Assembly: GCF_000758825.1 (NCBI RefSeq) | Contig: NZ_JRMX01000015.1 | Span: 153,382 to 217,381 of the forward strand | DNA from: Arcanobacterium sp. S3PF19 | GTDB taxonomy: Bacteria > Actinomycetota > Actinomycetes > Actinomycetales > Actinomycetaceae | Direction of reading: 5' to 3' | DNA length: 64,000 bases | In this document: positions 63,019 to 64,000 of the stretch, piece by piece | How the letters are laid out: every line of letters starts with the position of its first letter | Numbering within the stretch: position 1 is the first letter of the stretch | Notes under the pieces: model-generated | Told to the model about the DNA's origin: nothing | The model's input: the letters and a program-made list of their open reading frames with translations, nothing else | The model's database searches: none | Program-made: the position numbers and the translations under genes

Positions 63019-63893
63019 TTCCGGTCCTCTTCTTCCCGTTCCGCAGGAGTTTGGCAAAGCAGATCCGCCAGATATGTCATGCATGGCGAAGCTCCGGCGT
63101 CAATGCGCAGATCGGCGGAGCCGTCGCAGGCAGTGGGGCCCAGGTTGATGAGCGCAAACACCGCTGCGTTCCCCAGCGCCTGCCGAACCACATACAGCGG
63201 GGTGCCTACCGCAAAAGACGTGCCCACTGCCAGCACAACGTCCGCTTCCGCGCCCGCCCGCATTGCCCGGCTCATTGTCTCCTGCGGGAGCATCTGTCCG
63301 AAAAACACGACATCCGGTTTCAGCAGTCCTCCGCAGCGGGCGCAGCCGACTGTGCGGAACTTGGATTTCAAAGCGGACTGTCTGTCGGCAGGTGCCAAAA
63401 CCGCCACGTGCGCGGGATTGGGATCCGGCAGACAGTGCGGATTTTTCGCGGTAAGACGTTTGTGCAAAACAGCCCGGTCTGTTACTTCCCCACAATCCAG
63501 ACAGACTACGTTTCGAAACGATCCGTGCATTTCAAACACGTTTTTACAGCCGGCTTTAATATCCAGACCGTCCACATTTTGCGTGGCGATTCCCGTAAGC
63601 AGACCGGCGCGTTCCAGTTTTCTCTGTGCCGTGTGCGCCGCAGTGGGACCGAGAGAAAGCATGGTCTGCCACGTCCGGTGGTTTCGTTCCCATACCCACC
63701 GCTGCCATACCGGGTCGGAAACAAACTGCCCGTATTCCACGGACGGAATACCGGTGTTTCCTTTTCCGCGGTAATCCGGAATACCGCTGTCGGTAGACAT
63801 TCCCGCGCCGGTTACCAGTACTGTTTTTCTTCCCCGCATAAAACGGGCAAGATCATTGAGTTTCGCCTGAGTATCGGCATCCAAAAGTTCCAT
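63015..63893 (-). CDS. NAD-dependent protein deacylase (sirtuin)
   Basis: A 292-residue sirtuin that removes acyl groups from protein lysines using NAD+. Motifs: GAGMSTDSGIPDYRG (29-43) for NAD, TQNVDGL (104-110), catalytic H123 in EMHGSF, and zinc cysteines 131, 134, 184 and 187 with an insert of about 50 residues between the pairs. The sequence lacks the Ala-Tyr-Arg-type residues that mark desuccinylases such as CobB, so it is probably a general deacetylase, but I cannot be sure. It is translationally coupled to the following methyltransferase gene. Confidence 0.92.
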   Translation of the reverse strand: MELLDADTQAKLNDLARFMRGRKTVLVTGAGMSTDSGIPDYRGKGNTGIPSVEYGQFVSDPVWQRWVWERNHRTWQTMLSLGPTAAHTAQRKLERAGLLTGIATQNVDGLDIKAGCKNVFEMHGSFRNVVCLDCGEVTDRAVLHKRLTAKNPHCLPDPNPAHVAVLAPADRQSALKSKFRTVGCARCGGLLKPDVVFFGQMLPQETMSRAMRAGAEADVVLAVGTSFAVGTPLYVVRQALGNAAVFALINLGPTACDGSADLRIDAGASPCMTYLADLLCQTPAEREEEDRK

Positions 63894-63970
63894 GTTTCCA
63901 CTATAAACCGGGGAATCTGACCGCCGAAAACGTATGTCCGAAACGGTGTGGATATGTGTTGTGTGTATAT

Positions 63971-63994
63971 AAAAAGGGAAACCCGGGGTTTCCT
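63971..63994 (-). terminator. Terminator of a gene beyond the right edge
   Basis: GGAAACC pairs with GGTTTCC around CGG, and on the minus strand it is followed by CCCTTTTTATA. It fits the end of a leftward gene that begins outside the window. Confidence 0.5.
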
Positions 63995-64000
63995 CCCGGG

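Overview
The window looks like a chromosomal segment of a host-associated, facultatively anaerobic Gram-positive actinobacterium, most likely from the Actinomycetaceae (a Mobiluncus- or Varibaculum-like organism is my best guess; no taxonomic marker gene is present to prove it). The evidence is a medium-GC genome, two consecutive clpP genes behind clpX and tig, two surface proteins with C-terminal sorting signals, oligoribonuclease, an EttA-type ABC-F protein, a DUF3516-type helicase, a pyruvate formate-lyase system, and aminopeptidase N plus M13 peptidases. About 45 protein genes and five tRNA genes (Pro, Gly, Arg, His, Lys) are supported.

Layout. 1-3.6 kb: protein quality control on the minus strand (clpX start, clpP2, clpP1, trigger factor with an unusual tail). 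4.1-5.2 kb: a glycerophosphodiester phosphodiesterase, tRNA-Pro and tRNA-Gly. 5.2-8.0 kb: an accessory islet next to tRNA-Gly, bounded by a 22-bp imperfect inverted repeat. It holds a secreted cationic protein with a small membrane protein, and broken genes. 8.1-15.5 kb: two large cell-surface proteins, a subtilase ending in LARTG and a BspA/DUF285-repeat protein ending in MPNTG. 15.8-22.9 kb: glpD, a DUF1540 protein behind a DtxR-like box, an amino acid permease, putP, rpmF and a YigZ-family gene. 23.5-33.7 kb: cysteine synthesis (cysK, cysE), rpiB, two metallopeptidases, malQ and a TesB-type thioesterase. 33.8-39.4 kb: ettA, ssb and a pair of dynamin-like GTPases. 39.5-43.2 kb: tRNA-Arg, an M20 amidohydrolase without a normal start codon, orn, tRNA-His, an ATP-grasp protein and tRNA-Lys.

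43.3-49.5 kb: two paralogous multi-membrane-span proteins (probably DUF5692) arranged around a START/SRPBCC-like exported protein, followed by a Ski2-like helicase. 49.6-53.8 kb: a YggS PLP protein, the PFL-activating enzyme and a pyruvate formate-lyase whose glycyl-radical domain is a separate 83-residue protein. A DosR-like palindrome lies upstream of this operon. 54-58.8 kb: ilvE, a newly noticed 41-residue membrane protein overlapping a CydC-like ABC exporter, and a CydD-like partner. 59.1-63.9 kb: an AspT-type exchanger, a ThrE-type exporter, a methyltransferase and a sirtuin.

Taken together the genes suggest a peptide- and amino-acid-using fermenter. Surface and cytosolic peptidases supply amino acids, several transporters move them, PFL gives formate and acetyl-CoA, and the surface proteins face the host. 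Best candidates for something new: the islet cassette with its operator and inverted repeats, the DUF5692/START cluster, the split PFL with its DosR-like site, the small protein coupled to the ABC exporter, and a three-way-junction inverted repeat upstream of cysK.
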